This document shows positions 46,795-58,300 of a stretch of DNA of 64,000 bases, in pieces. Made by a program: the position numbers and the translations under genes. Position 1 is the stretch's first letter; the number at the start of each line of letters is the position of its first letter. Origin of the DNA: Sinohyriopsis cumingii. Its lineage: Eukaryota; Mollusca; Bivalvia; Unionida; Unionidae. The notes beneath the pieces were generated by a model. It saw only the letters and a list, made by a program, of their open reading frames with translations. It made no database searches and had not been told where the DNA came from. The stretch lies in NCBI GenBank assembly GCA_028554795.2, contig CM068839.1, positions 91,298,182-91,362,181 on the forward strand, written 5' to 3'.

Positions 46795-47361
46795 TCAAGA
46801 GCTGTGATCGTCTTCTTCCCATGGAGGTACAACATATGCCATATGAATAGTCACTTTTCCATCGGTGATGTCAAATTTTTCTCTCACCGACCGCACGTCT
46901 TCAATAGCCCTCAAAAGTTTGGAAGAAGTTATTTCTGCAGGTGTGCTAAATCCGAGACATACAGGCGAGTTCAAACTGTCGTGATACATAGATAGGCTCA
47001 AACGACCTTCATCTTTGACTTGGCAATGACATTTGAGTTCCTCTAACAGTGAGTCAAGTAGATCCGTAATGAAACCTGATACTTCCTCGGCTGGAACGTC
47101 AGACGCGAAGTCTTTAAATTTCACCGTGTAGGTGTAAGTTGTCGTTCTAAATTTTCTCGAGGTCGCTGTCTGGGTCATTTGGATGCTAAAATACTCCTTT
47201 AGGTCTATTGAATCCTTTCCCTTCTTGAACGCACTTTGCTGTGACGGTATGGTGGTGAAAGAGGTCAATGATGTTTGTTCCTTCTCTTTTTTCTTCTGCG
47301 TAGAGTTATTCATCTTTCTCGTCGCTTGTCCTCGCAATGAAGTGTCGTTCTTGGAAGTCAT
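46795..47361 (-). CDS. Stand-alone paralogue of the polymerase N-terminal domain (left arm)
   Basis: A continuous 188-residue frame. After a Lys/Thr/Ser-rich start it carries SRKFRTTTYTYTVKFKDF, then EEVSGFITDLLDSLLEELK, LSLSMYHDSLNSPVCLGFST, and FDITDGKVTIHMAYVVPP. This parallels residues 78-190 of the element-2 polymerase over its whole length at perhaps 55% identity, but it stops where the polymerase continues. A TATA box (TATAAAAAGGG) lies just upstream on the minus strand. In protein-primed systems a separate terminal protein is needed; whether this domain serves that role is unknown. It might also be a regulatory or DNA-binding partner of the polymerase. Confidence 0.65.
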   Translation of the reverse strand: MTSKNDTSLRGQATRKMNNSTQKKKEKEQTSLTSFTTIPSQQSAFKKGKDSIDLKEYFSIQMTQTATSRKFRTTTYTYTVKFKDFASDVPAEEVSGFITDLLDSLLEELKCHCQVKDEGRLSLSMYHDSLNSPVCLGFSTPAEITSSKLLRAIEDVRSVREKFDITDGKVTIHMAYVVPPWEEDDHSS

Positions 47362-47690
47362 CCCTTTTTATACTGGGTGATATCAGCATGTCCATAAGGT
47401 AAAGTTTTGTGGTCTGGAAGTTTCACTGGTTGCACGTAGTTTGTCATGGCATTAGTATATAACAACTAAGATGTGGTATTGAATTGGTGATGTGATCGTG
47501 AGGCATAGAATCACACCCGAGTTTCTCGTTGGACTTGAGTCTTACGCTCTATACTTGCTGTTTGAAAGGATTCATTTTTGTCGATTGGTCTTGGTAGTGA
47601 CAATGAACTATTGGTCTTGGACGTTGTCCCTTTTTATATGCTGACTAATATCGATGTGACCGTACGGCAACGTAAAGTGATTGGGAAGTC
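47362..47690 (-). promoter_or_regulatory. Two similar TATA-box promoter modules (left arm)
   Basis: On the minus strand, TATAAAAAGGGA at about 47365-47376 serves the small gene. A related module with ATATAAAAAGGGAC at about 47628-47641 is followed by only a very short frame (MNPFKQQV). Both are preceded by a similar CTTTACNNTNNNGTACGG/ACCTTATGGACAT-type block. They look like tandemly duplicated promoters, one of which has lost its gene. Confidence 0.6.
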
Positions 47691-50483
47691 TCACTCGCTT
47701 CTGGTACACGATTTGATAGATTTTTTCCAGGGTCGACTGACGATGTGGTGAGTGGGTAAACGTACAATCTTGTTCGGTTGGTGAGTGGTCACTTTAAAGT
47801 TTCCATCCTCTCCCGATTGCAAGGCTTCTTTCAATACCCCAAAGTTGACCACTCGACTGGTACGATAATTCAGAGTCAGTCCTTTCACTTTGCACTCCGT
47901 GTGCACTTCTCCTTGTTTGTCCCGGTATTGGTAGCCGTAATTTTTAGGACCGCCACTCGCGAAACTTAGAATCTTGTCGTCGGGGTGTTCGTCTGTCCAG
48001 GTTCCTAAACGGTTTTCTTCGATGTTAGGGTGTTGCTGACCCGGTCGATCGATGTAGATGCAACTGTCCGTGTCAAAGTACAGGACGCGTTCCCCTAACA
48101 GTTCTAAAGCTTCGTACAATTTTAAGCGAGCATGAGCTGTCACGTAAGCCGCAATGATGACATTTCCAAAAGGGTCGTCTTGTACAAAGTCCAGATCTTC
48201 TTCGTAATTGACCAAGATCAAATCCTCTCGAACGACGTCCACGTGTTTCATGTATTTGGTTTTGTCGTGAATCATCTGGAAGTAGCGGGAAGGTTCTGTC
48301 AAATATTCCGTCTTGGGTAAACACGGTCGTTGTTCCATTTTAACCCACAAGCAATTTAACATCACTTTGGCAAACGATCGCCTGCCTTCGTTTTTCTCGA
48401 TGTGGTCTAAAGTGATGCCTTCTTGTTCATAGTATTTCTCTTTGAATTGTATTTGGTCTTCGGGAGTGTGACACCAGGAAGGATAGCCGCTGGCTTCTTG
48501 TTTCAGTTTCAAAAAGGCATCCACGTAGTCAGCGAAAATGCCTTTCTGACTGGGATCACCCTTGTGGTATTGTTGTGTCTTGGGAAAGTGGCAAATTTCG
48601 TACACTTCTAACAGTTGGTATCCCATGTCCAGAGCTTTGAACAATTCTACGCTGACCCAGGTTCCCGTCAAGGCACGTTCTTCCTGGGTGTGCTGACAAG
48701 GTTGGTCTTGGCTGCACATTTCGGCACAAGTACGGCACAATGGAAACATCAGTTTGCCTTGACAATGGTGAGGTAAGACGGGATGGTATAGGTTCGTGGG
48801 AGGCAAAACTTTACACTTGATCAAGCCTTCGTATTGTCGAATGTTTTTCAGGTCGATGTGTTCCGTTAACAATTGCGGGTGCCCTACAGGAAAGCGACAA
48901 TATTTGCACACGTAGGGATACAGCGAACACACGTCCAAGTATTTGATTTCTTCTCCTTTCTCTTCGTCGGCTTGGTACAGCAAACAGGTGGCATTGGTCC
49001 TTCCTCCGTACAAACTATCCCTCGGGTTCAGCGGGTCCATGAAGTGGTAACTTTCCACGAGGCGTTTAAACTCGGGATCGGTTTTCATACGGTGATCGTA
49101 CTCGTGTTCCCACATTTCCACCACTTGGTATCCTTCCTGTTCCAACTTTAGGCGCCGCTGACAAGTGTCCTGGTACAAGTCTTCCATGGTTCGTTGTAAA
49201 AACTGATTTTTAGTGCTACGATCAGGGTAAGAGACGGGACATCCGTGAAATAAGCAACCGTTAAACTCGTACACGATCTTTGGGTTTTCTAAGTCCCAGC
49301 CATCTACCGAATACGTTCCGATGGTCTTTTCACCCCCTCCGTTGCGGGCATGCTGAATCCATTTGTTTTCCTTGTCGCACAAGTAATGTAACCAACGTAG
49401 GGCTTTGACCGAGTATTGACGTTTGACAAAGTTGGTCGTTTGAGGGCTGATGACAGCCACGGTGTTTTCAGGCATGAATCGTTGTCGATACACTAAGGAA
49501 CACGCTTTGGCAATGGTGCAAGCTTCTTTCAAAGGATCGACCCCTCCGTGTTCCATGAACAGTTCTCGAAATTTTCCACAGCAACGCCGTAAAATGTCCA
49601 CGTCGGAACGACAATACTTTAGCATTTCTTCCTGAAAGTCGAAAGGGTCCGAGGCGTAAGCCTGGTACCAAGCGTAGAAAGCTTCTCGTTGTTCGGTACG
49701 CATGTTGTCGGGGTCGTAATAGTGAGCCTTAGGTAAATGGATAGTTTTCCAGGTTCTTTTCCATTCTACCGTGTCGTTCTTGTTGGCATAGGTTCGTCCC
49801 ACCACGAAGGCACGGGCTAAACACATCTGGTCTTGAGGGTTGTTAATTCGGACGAGACTTGTTTTGGTGTTGCGAAGGTCGTCCACCAATAAGACCTTTT
49901 TGCGTCCAGTCCCTTGAGGAGGAGAGACGTGGGCCATTTTCAGTGTGGCTTTACCATCGGTGATGTCAAACTGATCATTAGATTGTTGTACGTGTTGAAT
50001 CTTGTCCATGACTTTGGAAGGGGTTAGTTCTGCGGGTCTGCTAAAGTCGATCCAAACAGGGGATTTCAAGCTGTCGTGATCTATGGATAGTGTCAAGAAA
50101 TCGTCTTCTTTGGGTTGACATTGTCGCTTTAGTGTGGTGAGCAAAGAATCCCACATCTCGGTGATAAACCCTTCTGCTTTCTCCAATGGTACGTCGGACT
50201 TGAAATCTTTGAACTTCACCGTGTAGGTGTAAGTCGTGGTTCTAAATTTTCTAGAGGGTCGCTTTTCCGTCTCTCGAATGTGATAGTACTTTTCAGGGTT
50301 AACTGGTGGACTTTGGTTTGGAGTGGGCTCTCTATGTCTGGTCGCTGACGTGGAAGGTGTTGGTTCAGGTTTGCTCATGTCTTCGTTTTGAGCGAACACA
50401 TCTTTTCGTGTGTGAGGCGATACGTCACTTCGCTGCCTCTTACGTTCTTCTTCTCTCTCACTGAAATCGTGCGATCGTTTCAT
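47691..50483 (-). CDS. polB: Protein-primed family B DNA polymerase (left-arm copy)
   Basis: A continuous 930-residue frame. Parts: Lys/Arg/Ser-rich leader (1-75); N-terminal domain shared with the small gene (78-190); a K-LL-DDL, ARA-VVGR block (196-232) usual before the exonuclease in Polinton-type polymerases; Exo III-like YCRSDVDIL (290-298); an endonuclease-like insert with YEFNGCLFHGCP (405-416) and GYQVVEMWEHEYD (451-463); Pol A DVCSLYP (517-523); a Cys-rich insert (CRTCAEMC, 583-590); Pol B motif KVMLNCLWV (706-714); Pol C YFDTDS (802-807); KGLTLNY (867-873). It replicates the element's linear DNA. It shows fewer parts than the right-arm copy, so it is probably not a complete enzyme. 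Confidence 0.85.
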   Translation of the reverse strand: MKRSHDFSEREEERKRQRSDVSPHTRKDVFAQNEDMSKPEPTPSTSATRHREPTPNQSPPVNPEKYYHIRETEKRPSRKFRTTTYTYTVKFKDFKSDVPLEKAEGFITEMWDSLLTTLKRQCQPKEDDFLTLSIDHDSLKSPVWIDFSRPAELTPSKVMDKIQHVQQSNDQFDITDGKATLKMAHVSPPQGTGRKKVLLVDDLRNTKTSLVRINNPQDQMCLARAFVVGRTYANKNDTVEWKRTWKTIHLPKAHYYDPDNMRTEQREAFYAWYQAYASDPFDFQEEMLKYCRSDVDILRRCCGKFRELFMEHGGVDPLKEACTIAKACSLVYRQRFMPENTVAVISPQTTNFVKRQYSVKALRWLHYLCDKENKWIQHARNGGGEKTIGTYSVDGWDLENPKIVYEFNGCLFHGCPVSYPDRSTKNQFLQRTMEDLYQDTCQRRLKLEQEGYQVVEMWEHEYDHRMKTDPEFKRLVESYHFMDPLNPRDSLYGGRTNATCLLYQADEEKGEEIKYLDVCSLYPYVCKYCRFPVGHPQLLTEHIDLKNIRQYEGLIKCKVLPPTNLYHPVLPHHCQGKLMFPLCRTCAEMCSQDQPCQHTQEERALTGTWVSVELFKALDMGYQLLEVYEICHFPKTQQYHKGDPSQKGIFADYVDAFLKLKQEASGYPSWCHTPEDQIQFKEKYYEQEGITLDHIEKNEGRRSFAKVMLNCLWVKMEQRPCLPKTEYLTEPSRYFQMIHDKTKYMKHVDVVREDLILVNYEEDLDFVQDDPFGNVIIAAYVTAHARLKLYEALELLGERVLYFDTDSCIYIDRPGQQHPNIEENRLGTWTDEHPDDKILSFASGGPKNYGYQYRDKQGEVHTECKVKGLTLNYRTSRVVNFGVLKEALQSGEDGNFKVTTHQPNKIVRLPTHHIVSRPWKKSIKSCTRSE

Positions 50484-50530
50484 CTCGATTGCTGACTCAG
50501 AAATGATTTAACCAAGTTCATTCTCTCCAT
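50484..50530 (-). promoter_or_regulatory. TATA-box promoter of the polymerase (left arm)
   Basis: On the minus strand GGGTATATATGG lies about 45 bp before the polymerase ATG; the identical arrangement is in the right arm near 55317-55328. The 97-residue frame starts about 80 bp away on the opposite strand, so the region may be bidirectional. Confidence 0.55.
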
Positions 50531-50564
50531 ATATACCCTCTCTACCTCTTGTTGTCACAATGAC

Positions 50565-50858
50565 TTGGTATATTTCACAAGGGCAAGTGAAAGCCAAGCG
50601 TATAGGAGTCCAACGACAGCGGTGCGTCTTAAACACCTCATGCATCTTGATGACCCTTCGATTCAAACCCTACCACGAAAGAAAAAAGTTGCAAGAAAAA
50701 AACCCAGACAGTTGGTGTCTTCAAGAGAGCTAGAGACGCCGGCACTGTGTCGCTGGGACACGTACGTACTCCAGAAAACTACGCCACTCGACAACGTTTC
50801 TCCTTCTCTCAGTCACTTCTACTTTGTCGCTGAATACATTCTACCAACCCTGTTTTAA
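50565..50858 (+). CDS. 97-aa frame divergent from the polymerase (left arm)
   Basis: It begins MVYFTRASESQAYRSP and has a basic centre (RKKKVARKKPRQL) and a hydrophobic C-terminus (SHFYFVAEYILPTLF). It is the same in both arms. A piece of its coding sequence (CCCAGACAGTTGGTGTC) is found in inverted order in element 1 near 28312 and 33145. No family was recognised. The opposed arrangement with the polymerase and the basic patch are compatible with a small DNA-binding protein, but this is weak. Confidence 0.35.
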   Translation: MVYFTRASESQAYRSPTTAVRLKHLMHLDDPSIQTLPRKKKVARKKPRQLVSSRELETPALCRWDTYVLQKTTPLDNVSPSLSHFYFVAEYILPTLF

Positions 50859-50889
50859 CACACGTTTCTTCATCTGATATTTTTAAAAA

Positions 50890-53033
50890 ATATACTAAAC
50901 GCATTTTTAAAAGAACTACCCTTTTTCAACAGCAGTGACGGCGTCTCCTCCTGCTGTTACCACTGTTGCTGCACAAAGATGATCTTTCCTTAAGATCAAA
51001 ATATGAGACAGAGCAAGTAAGTTGTGAAGTTGAGCGGAGGTGTCTAAACAACAACTGTCAAGCCCCTATGTTCCATTTCTGTTTGTGATAATAACTTGTG
51101 ATGCTTCACATTTTCTAAAGTGGAAATCTTTACAAACCGTACAAAAGTTATATGACTTTGGCTTCTGACAGTTGTACAGACTCTTCACTTTATAAGTGTC
51201 ACGAGAAAATAGTGTATCCAAGTTTTACCATTTTCCAAAACACCCATACACTTGCAACGTGACCAGAATCTGTACTTCTTTATTTGTGGATATCCAACAG
51301 ACCCGTCCCAGCATATATAGCTGGTTAAGAACTGTAGGAATATCACCTCATTTTTTTCAGAAATATCAAAGCTTTTATGTGTATCTTCCCTGTTCCACCC
51401 TTTATTAGTGATTAGGTATATTCCCTAAAAAACACAAACAATTTGGAACAAAATTAAATTTTGAATTAAGGTTTCTCTCTGTTTATACATTTTTTTTTCA
51501 AGTTGTTGGTACATGGCATATGACATCCAAATACTTTCTCAAACTGAGAGGCATTTCTACACATGTCATTGCCTTTGTTAAATTCGGTTTTGTTGGTTAG
51601 TCATCGTTAATCTTTAATTCTATTTTTATGATGTATTTCTTTTTTGCTAGAAGATTTAATTTATTTATGTTGTTTAGTCTGTTGCTGCAAAAAAGAAAAT
51701 GCATGTATCTATAGCAAAGTGTTTAAGTTTGTTCAGTTTTTTATTTCAAGCTCTACAAAAGGTACCAAGTTTGTCTTGCAAGGGGATTGAAACTTTAAGT
51801 TACGCGGACGTGAAGGAAAACATGCCTTTGTTACTACAATTTGCTGTCTTTGTGTTCGTTCTAATCATGCTTGCCTTATATCTTTTTGTTTTAGGATCAT
51901 ATTTCTTCTGATGTAAATACATACATCAATGGATAGACAGCTTGGGTTATCATCCTTGAGGTTCACTGTACTTTTAGTTTCTTTACTTCATACAAACCCC
52001 AAAATCACTAGCTTGAAGGGAAAAAAATAACAAACAACTGACACCTGGTACTGTAACACATCTGTCTCTGTTGATGTGAGTGTGCTTGACAAAATGTTTG
52101 AGTAAGATTAAAAATGTTTGTCAGTTTCAAAACTCGAACCAGTACTGTGGCCGTTTAATATTTTCATGTGGCAAGAAGAAATGGTACAATACGCAACAAA
52201 GGGATTGTACATTTACACTCCAATCTGTCTGCACTGCAATGGTAACAACGCTCTTGCGTTGACATTATTTTGCCACACTACCTAAGAAAAAACAATTCAT
52301 CACTCGTCATAAACGATTTCATTGGCTATACATATTTTCTTACCGCTTTCGCTTCGAATTGACTTCAGTACCTTTTCGCACTGTGACAAGATCGGACGTG
52401 TTTTTTGCTTTTTTTTTTATTCTGCGGCTGGTCGTTACACTACTTGCTCTTAATTTACAACCAAACATTGTGTTACGCATTGTAAGTGACTTCATTGGGC
52501 CAACCGATATTTTACACTTCTGTCTCTATTCATGTGAGTGTGCTTGTCAAAATGTTTGAGTAAGATTAAAAATGTTTGTCAGTTTCAAAACGCGAACCAG
52601 TACTGTGGCCGTTTAGTATTTGATCTGGCAAGAAGAAATGGTACAATACGCAACAAAGGGTTTGTACGTTTACACTCTCCAATCTGTCTGCACTGCAATG
52701 GTAACAACGCTCTTGCGTTGGCATTATTTTGCCACACTACCTAAGAAAAAAACAATGCATCACTCATCATAAACGATTTCATTGGCTATACTTATTTTCT
52801 TACCGCTTTCGCTTCGAATTGACTTCAGTACCGTTTCGCACAGTGACAAGATCGGACGTGTTTGTTTTTTGTTTTTTTTTTATTCTGCGGCTGGTCGCTA
52901 CTCTACTTGCCCTGAATTTACAACCAAACAATGTGTTGCACATTGTAAGTGACTTCATTGGTCAGTCGATATTTTCCACCGCCTTAGCTTCAAATTGGTT
53001 TCACTTGTTATTCGCACCGCGAGATGATCAGAC
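50890..53033. other. Element 2 left-arm non-coding block with a 458-bp tandem duplication
   Basis: About 2.1 kb without recognisable proteins. It is shared with the right arm and, more distantly, with element 1 arms. A unit of about 458 bp (52070-52527) is repeated at 52528-52985: TGTGAGTGTGCTTG, AAACGCGAACCAGTACTGTGG, GCTTCGAATTGACTTCAGTACC, ATTCTGCGGCTGGTCG blocks recur in order. The right arm has one unit. The short frames over it (60-109 residues) are conserved between arms only because the DNA is. Confidence 0.75.
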
Positions 53034-53277
53034 GCGTTTTTCTGTACCTGACCATTAGTCACTTCACAAACAATAAAACTAACACACAAATGATCACGCC
53101 ATGGGCGACTCATGGAAATTATGTTAGTCATGTTACGAAATATATCACGACTTGTTTGGATGTACTTTTTTGTGGTCACTCTTTAATCACATACGACTTC
53201 AGTTCACTCTTGTGATATTTTTTAAAGGGTGTATTTTTTCTATGGATGTGATTTTTATGTTCTATATGTTCTTTTAT
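53034..53277. other. Element 2 palindrome spacer (unique)
   Basis: 244 bp between the arms, not repeated in element 2. Part of it (CATGGGCGACTCATGGAAATTATG) matches sequence inside the element 1 arms near 26850 and 34610, next to the polymerase-N-terminus-like remnant. The spacer therefore marks where the parent sequence continued before one end was replaced by a copy of the other. Confidence 0.75.
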
Positions 53278-54996
53278 GTCTGATCATCTCGCGGTGCGAA
53301 TAACAAGTGAAACCAATTTGAAGCTAAGGCGGTGGAAAATATCGACTGACCAATGAAGTCACTTACAATGTGCAACACATTGTTTGGTTGTAAATTCAGG
53401 GCAAGTAGAGTAGCGACCGGCCGCAGAATAAAAAAAAAAAACAAGAAACAAACACGTCCGATCTTGTCACTGTGCGAAACGGTACTGAAGACAATTCGAA
53501 GCGAAAGCGGTAAGAAAATAAGTATAGCCAATGAAATCGTTTATGATGAGTGATGCATTGCTTTTTTCTTAGGTAGTGTGGCAAAATAATGCCAACGCAA
53601 GAGCGTTGTTACCATTGCAGTGCAGACAGATTGGAGAGTGTAAACGTACAAACCCTTTGTTGCGTATTGTACCATTTCTTCTTGCCAGATCAAATACTAA
53701 ACGGCCACAGTACTGGTTCCAGTTTTGAAACTGACAAACATTTTTAATCTTACTCAAACATTTTGTCAAGCACACTCACATCAACAGAGACAGATGTGTT
53801 ACAGTACCAGGTGTCAGTTTTTTGTTATTTTTTTCCCTTCAAGCTAGTGATTTTGGGGTTTTTATGAAGTAAAGAAACTAAAAGTACAGTGAACCTCAAG
53901 GATGATAACCCAAGCTGTCTATCCATTGATGTATATATTTATATCAGAAGAAATATGATCCTAAAACAAAAAGATATAAGGCAAGCATGATTAGAACGAA
54001 CACAAAGACAGCAAATTGTAGTAACAAAGGCATGTTTTCCTTCACGTCCGCGTAACTTAAAGTTTCAATCCCCTTGCAAGACAAACTTGGTACCTTTTGT
54101 AGAGCTTGAAATAAAAAACTGAACAAACTTAAACACTTTGCTATAGATACATGCATTTTCTTTTTTGCAGCAACAGACTAAACAACATAAATAAATTAAA
54201 TCTTCTAGCAAAAAAGAAATACATCATAAAAATAGAATTAAAGATTAACGATGACTAACCAACAAAACCGAATTTAACAAAGGCAATGACATGTGTAGAA
54301 ATGCCTCTCAGTTTGAGAAAGTATTTGGATGTCATATGCCATGTACCAACAACTTGAAAAAAAAATGTATAAACAGAGAGAAACCTTAATTCAAAATTTA
54401 ATTTTGTTCCAAATTGTTTGTGTTTTTTAGGGAATATACCTAAGCACTAATAAAGGGTTGAACAGGGAAGATACACATAAAAGCTTTGATATTTCTGAAA
54501 AAAATGAGGTGATATTCCTACAGTTCTTAACCAGCTATATATGCTGGGACGGGTCTGTTGGATATCCACAAATAAAGAAGTACAGATTCTGGTCACGTTG
54601 CAAGTGTATGGGTGTTTTGGAAAATGGTAAAACTTGGATACACTATTTTCTCGTGACACTTATAAAGTGAAGAGTCTGTACAACTGTCAGAAGCCAAAGT
54701 CATATAACTTTTGTACGGTTTTGTAAAGATTTCCACTTTAGAAAATGTGAAGCATCACAAGTTATTATCACAAACAGAAATGGAACATAGGGGCTTGACA
54801 GTTGTTGTTTAGACACCTCCGCTCAACTTCACAACTTACTTGCTCTGTCTCATATTTTGATCTTAAGGAAAGATCATCTTTGTGCAGCAACAGTGGTAAC
54901 AGCAGGAGGAGACGCCGTCACTGCTGTCGAAAAAGGGTAGTTCTTTTAAAAATGCGTTTAGTATATTTTTTAAAAATATCAGATGAAGAACGTGTG

Positions 54997-55290
54997 TTAA
55001 AACAGGGTTGGTAGAATGTATTCAGCGACAAAGTAGAAGTGACTGAGAGAAGGAGAAACGTTGTCGAGTGGCGTAGTTTTCTGGAGTACGTACGTGTCCC
55101 AGCGACACAGTGCCGGCGTCTCTAGCTCTCTTGAAGACACCAACTGTCTGGGTTTTTTTCTTGCAACTTTTTTCTTTCGTGGTAGGGTTTGAATCGAAGG
55201 GTCATCAAGATGCATGAGGTGTTTAAGACGCACCGCTGTCGTTGGACTCCTATATGCTTGGCTTTCACTTGCCCTTGTGAAATATACCAA
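54997..55290 (-). CDS. 97-aa frame divergent from the polymerase (right arm)
   Basis: The mirrored copy of 50565-50858 with an identical protein. It lies about 80 bp from the polymerase start, on the other strand. Confidence 0.35.
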   Translation of the reverse strand: MVYFTRASESQAYRSPTTAVRLKHLMHLDDPSIQTLPRKKKVARKKPRQLVSSRELETPALCRWDTYVLQKTTPLDNVSPSLSHFYFVAEYILPTLF

Positions 55291-55316
55291 GTCATTGTGA
55301 CAACAAGAGGTAGAGA

Positions 55317-55328
55317 GGGTATATATGG
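55317..55328 (+). promoter_or_regulatory. TATA box of the polymerase (right arm)
   Basis: GGGTATATATGG, about 45-55 bp before the ATG at 55372; it mirrors the left-arm site. Confidence 0.6.
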
Positions 55329-55371
55329 AGAGAATGAACTTGGTTAAATCATTTCTGAATCAGCAATCGAG

Positions 55372-58300
55372 ATGAAACGATCGCACGATTTCAGTGAGAG
55401 AGAAGAAGAACGTAAGAGGCAGCGAAGTGACGTATCGCCTCACACACGAAAAGAAGTGTTCGCTCAAAACGAAGACATGAGCAAACCTGAACCAACACCT
55501 TCCACGTCTGCGACCAAACATAGAGAGCCCACTCCAAACCAAAGTCCACCAGTTAACCCTGAAAAGTACTATCACATTCGAGAGACGGAAAAGCGACCCT
55601 CTAGAAAATTTAGAACCACGACTTACACCTACACGGTGAAGTTCAAAGATTTCAAGTCCGACGTACCATTGGAGAAAGCAGAAGGGTTTATCACCGAGAT
55701 GTGGGATTCTTTGCTCACCACACTAAAGCGACAATGTCAACCCAAAGAAGACGATTTCTTGACACTATCCATAGATCACGACAGCTTGAAATCCCCTGTT
55801 TGGATCGACTTTAGCAGACCCGCAGAACTAACCCCTTCCAAAGTCATGGACAAGATTCAACACGTACAACAATCTAATGATCAGTTTGACATCACCGATG
55901 GTAAAGCCACACTGAAAATGGCCCACGTCTCTCCTCCTCAAGGGACTGGACGCAAAAAGGTCTTATTGGTGGACGACCTTCGCAACACCAAAACAAGTCT
56001 CGTCCGAATTAACAACCCTCAAGACCAGATGTGTTTAGCCCGTGCCATCGTGGTGGGACGAACCTATGCCAACAAGAACGACACGGTAGAATGGAAAAGA
56101 ACCTGGAAAACTATTCAACGATCCGATCGAGCCAAACAACGAAATGAAGCAGAACTCCTGTTGCAACAAGCCGGACTGTCCAAAGACACACCCTGTGGCA
56201 TTCCTGAGATGCAAAAATTGCAAGATGCCCTAGCTCCACGATACACCTTGAAAGTGCACCCTCAAGAAGTGCGCGGACCTCTGTTGTTTCGAGGCCAAGA
56301 CTTTAAGGACGGAAAATACATTCATGTCTATTATCACGATGAACATTTCGATACCATTACTGCCATCCCCGGATTCCTGGGATACAGATATTACTGTGAG
56401 AAATGTGACCGTGGTTATAATAATCGAGAGCAACACAAACATTGTGGATCGAAATGCCGAGGATGTTTGGCCTCTCCACCTTGTCTGAGCGAAGGGCAAA
56501 AACCATTGCATTGTCCTGCTTGTCTGCGCACGTTTGTCAGCCCTGCCTGTTACCAACAACATCTGAAGACGCAAGGTTCACAGCAGAAATGTGCTTGTCA
56601 ACTCCTGAGATTGTGCCCTACGTGTGGACAAGGCATACGTACCAATAGTGCCAAGGCACACGTATGTTCAGGAAAAAAAAATGTCACATTTGTCATCACA
56701 TCGTGGACTTGAAACACCAATGCTACGTGCAAAAATACCAACCCCAACCAGAGAAAGAGGATGGTCACAAGAAGAAAAGCAATTTCATCTTTTTCGATTT
56801 CGAATGCATGCAAGAGACTGGCATTCACATTCCTAATTTCTGCGTGGCTCATCGAGCGTGCGAGAAGTGCATTCAAGAACCTATCTTCAGTCATTGCCCT
56901 CACTGCAGCAAGATTCCTGGAGGACGTGAAAAAATCTTTCGGGGACCGAACACGCTAGCCGATTTCGCTCGATGGGTCTTAGACCCCATCGACAAGACGT
57001 GGAACCAAGAGGACATCGAACGTTACGGAGGTTGTCGTCGTCATGCCACGGTGATAGCTCACAATTTCTCCGGATACGATGGATAGTTTCTTCTCAGATA
57101 CTATACGGAACATGGCACCGAACGTCCTAAAGTGACTTTGAACGGAGCCAAAATCATTTTCATGCAAGTGGGACAAGTACAGTTTAAAGATTCGATGAAC
57201 TATTTGGCCATGCCTTTGAGTCGAATGCCTAAAACGTTTGGAATGACAGAAATGGCTAAAGGGTACCTTCCACACTTTTTCAATACGGAAGCCAATCAAC
57301 ACGCCGTTCTACCCCATTTACCTCAGGTTCACTATTACGACCCCGGCAACATGCGTACCGAACAACGAGAAGCTTTCTACGCTTGGTACCAGGCTCACGC
57401 CTCGGACCCTTTCGACTTTCAGGAAGAAATGCTAAAGTATTGTCGTTCCGACGTGGACATTTTACGGCGTTGCTGTGGAAAATTTCGAGAACTGTTCGTG
57501 GAACACGGAGGGGTCGATCCTTTGAAAGAAGCTTGCACCATTGCCAAAGCGTGTTCCTTAGTGTATCGACAACGATTCATGCCTGAAAACACCGTGGCTG
57601 TCATCAGCCCTCAAACGACCAACTTTGTCAAACGTCAATACTCGGTCAAAGCCCTACGTTGGTTACATTACTTGTGCGACAAGGAAAACAAATGGATTCA
57701 GCATGCCCGCAACGGAGGGGGTGAAAAGACCATCGGAACGTATTCGGTAGATGGCTGGGACTTAGAAAACCCAAAGATCGTGTACGAGTTTAACGGTTGC
57801 TTATTTCACGGATGTCCCGTCTCTTACCCTGATCGTAGCACTAAAAATCAGTTTTTACAACGAACCATGGAAGACTTGTACCAGGACACTTGTCAGCGGC
57901 GCCTAAAGTTGGAACAGGAAGGATACCAAGTGGTGGAAATGTGGGAACACGAGTACGATCACCGTATGAAAACCGATCCCGAGTTTAAACGCCTCGTGGA
58001 AAGTTACCAGTTCATGGACCCGCTGAACCCGAGGGATAGTTTGTACGGAGGAAGGACCAATACCACCTGTTTGCTGTACCAAGCCGACGAAGAGAAAGGA
58101 GAAGAAATCAAATACTTGGACGTGTGTTCGCTGTATCCCTACGTGTGCAAATATTGTCGCTTTCCTGTAGGGCACCCGCAATTGTTAACGGAACACATCG
58201 ACCTGAAAAACATTCGACAATACGAAGGCTTGATCAAGTGTAAAGTTTTGCCTCCCACGAACCTATACCATCCCGTCTTACCTCACCATTGTCAAGGCAA

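Larger units (their letters stand above)
45993..53033 (+). repeat. Element 2, left inverted arm
   Basis: Order from the terminus: TAGCGACAAGGG repeats, small N-terminal-domain gene (-), polymerase (-), 97-residue frame (+), then about 2.2 kb of non-coding DNA to the spacer. It ends at GCGAGATGATCAGAC, the complement of which opens the right arm. Confidence 0.9.

Noticed and set aside
47778-49671. Many 60-90-residue frames antisense or out of frame to the polymerase genes
   Set aside because: They are mirrored in the other arm only because the polymerase sequence is, lie inside a strong coding region, and show no domains.
51196-54659. Conserved frames of 60-109 residues in the non-coding block of element 2
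   Set aside because: Their conservation equals that of the surrounding DNA between recent arms, and the matching regions of element 1 do not keep the frames.
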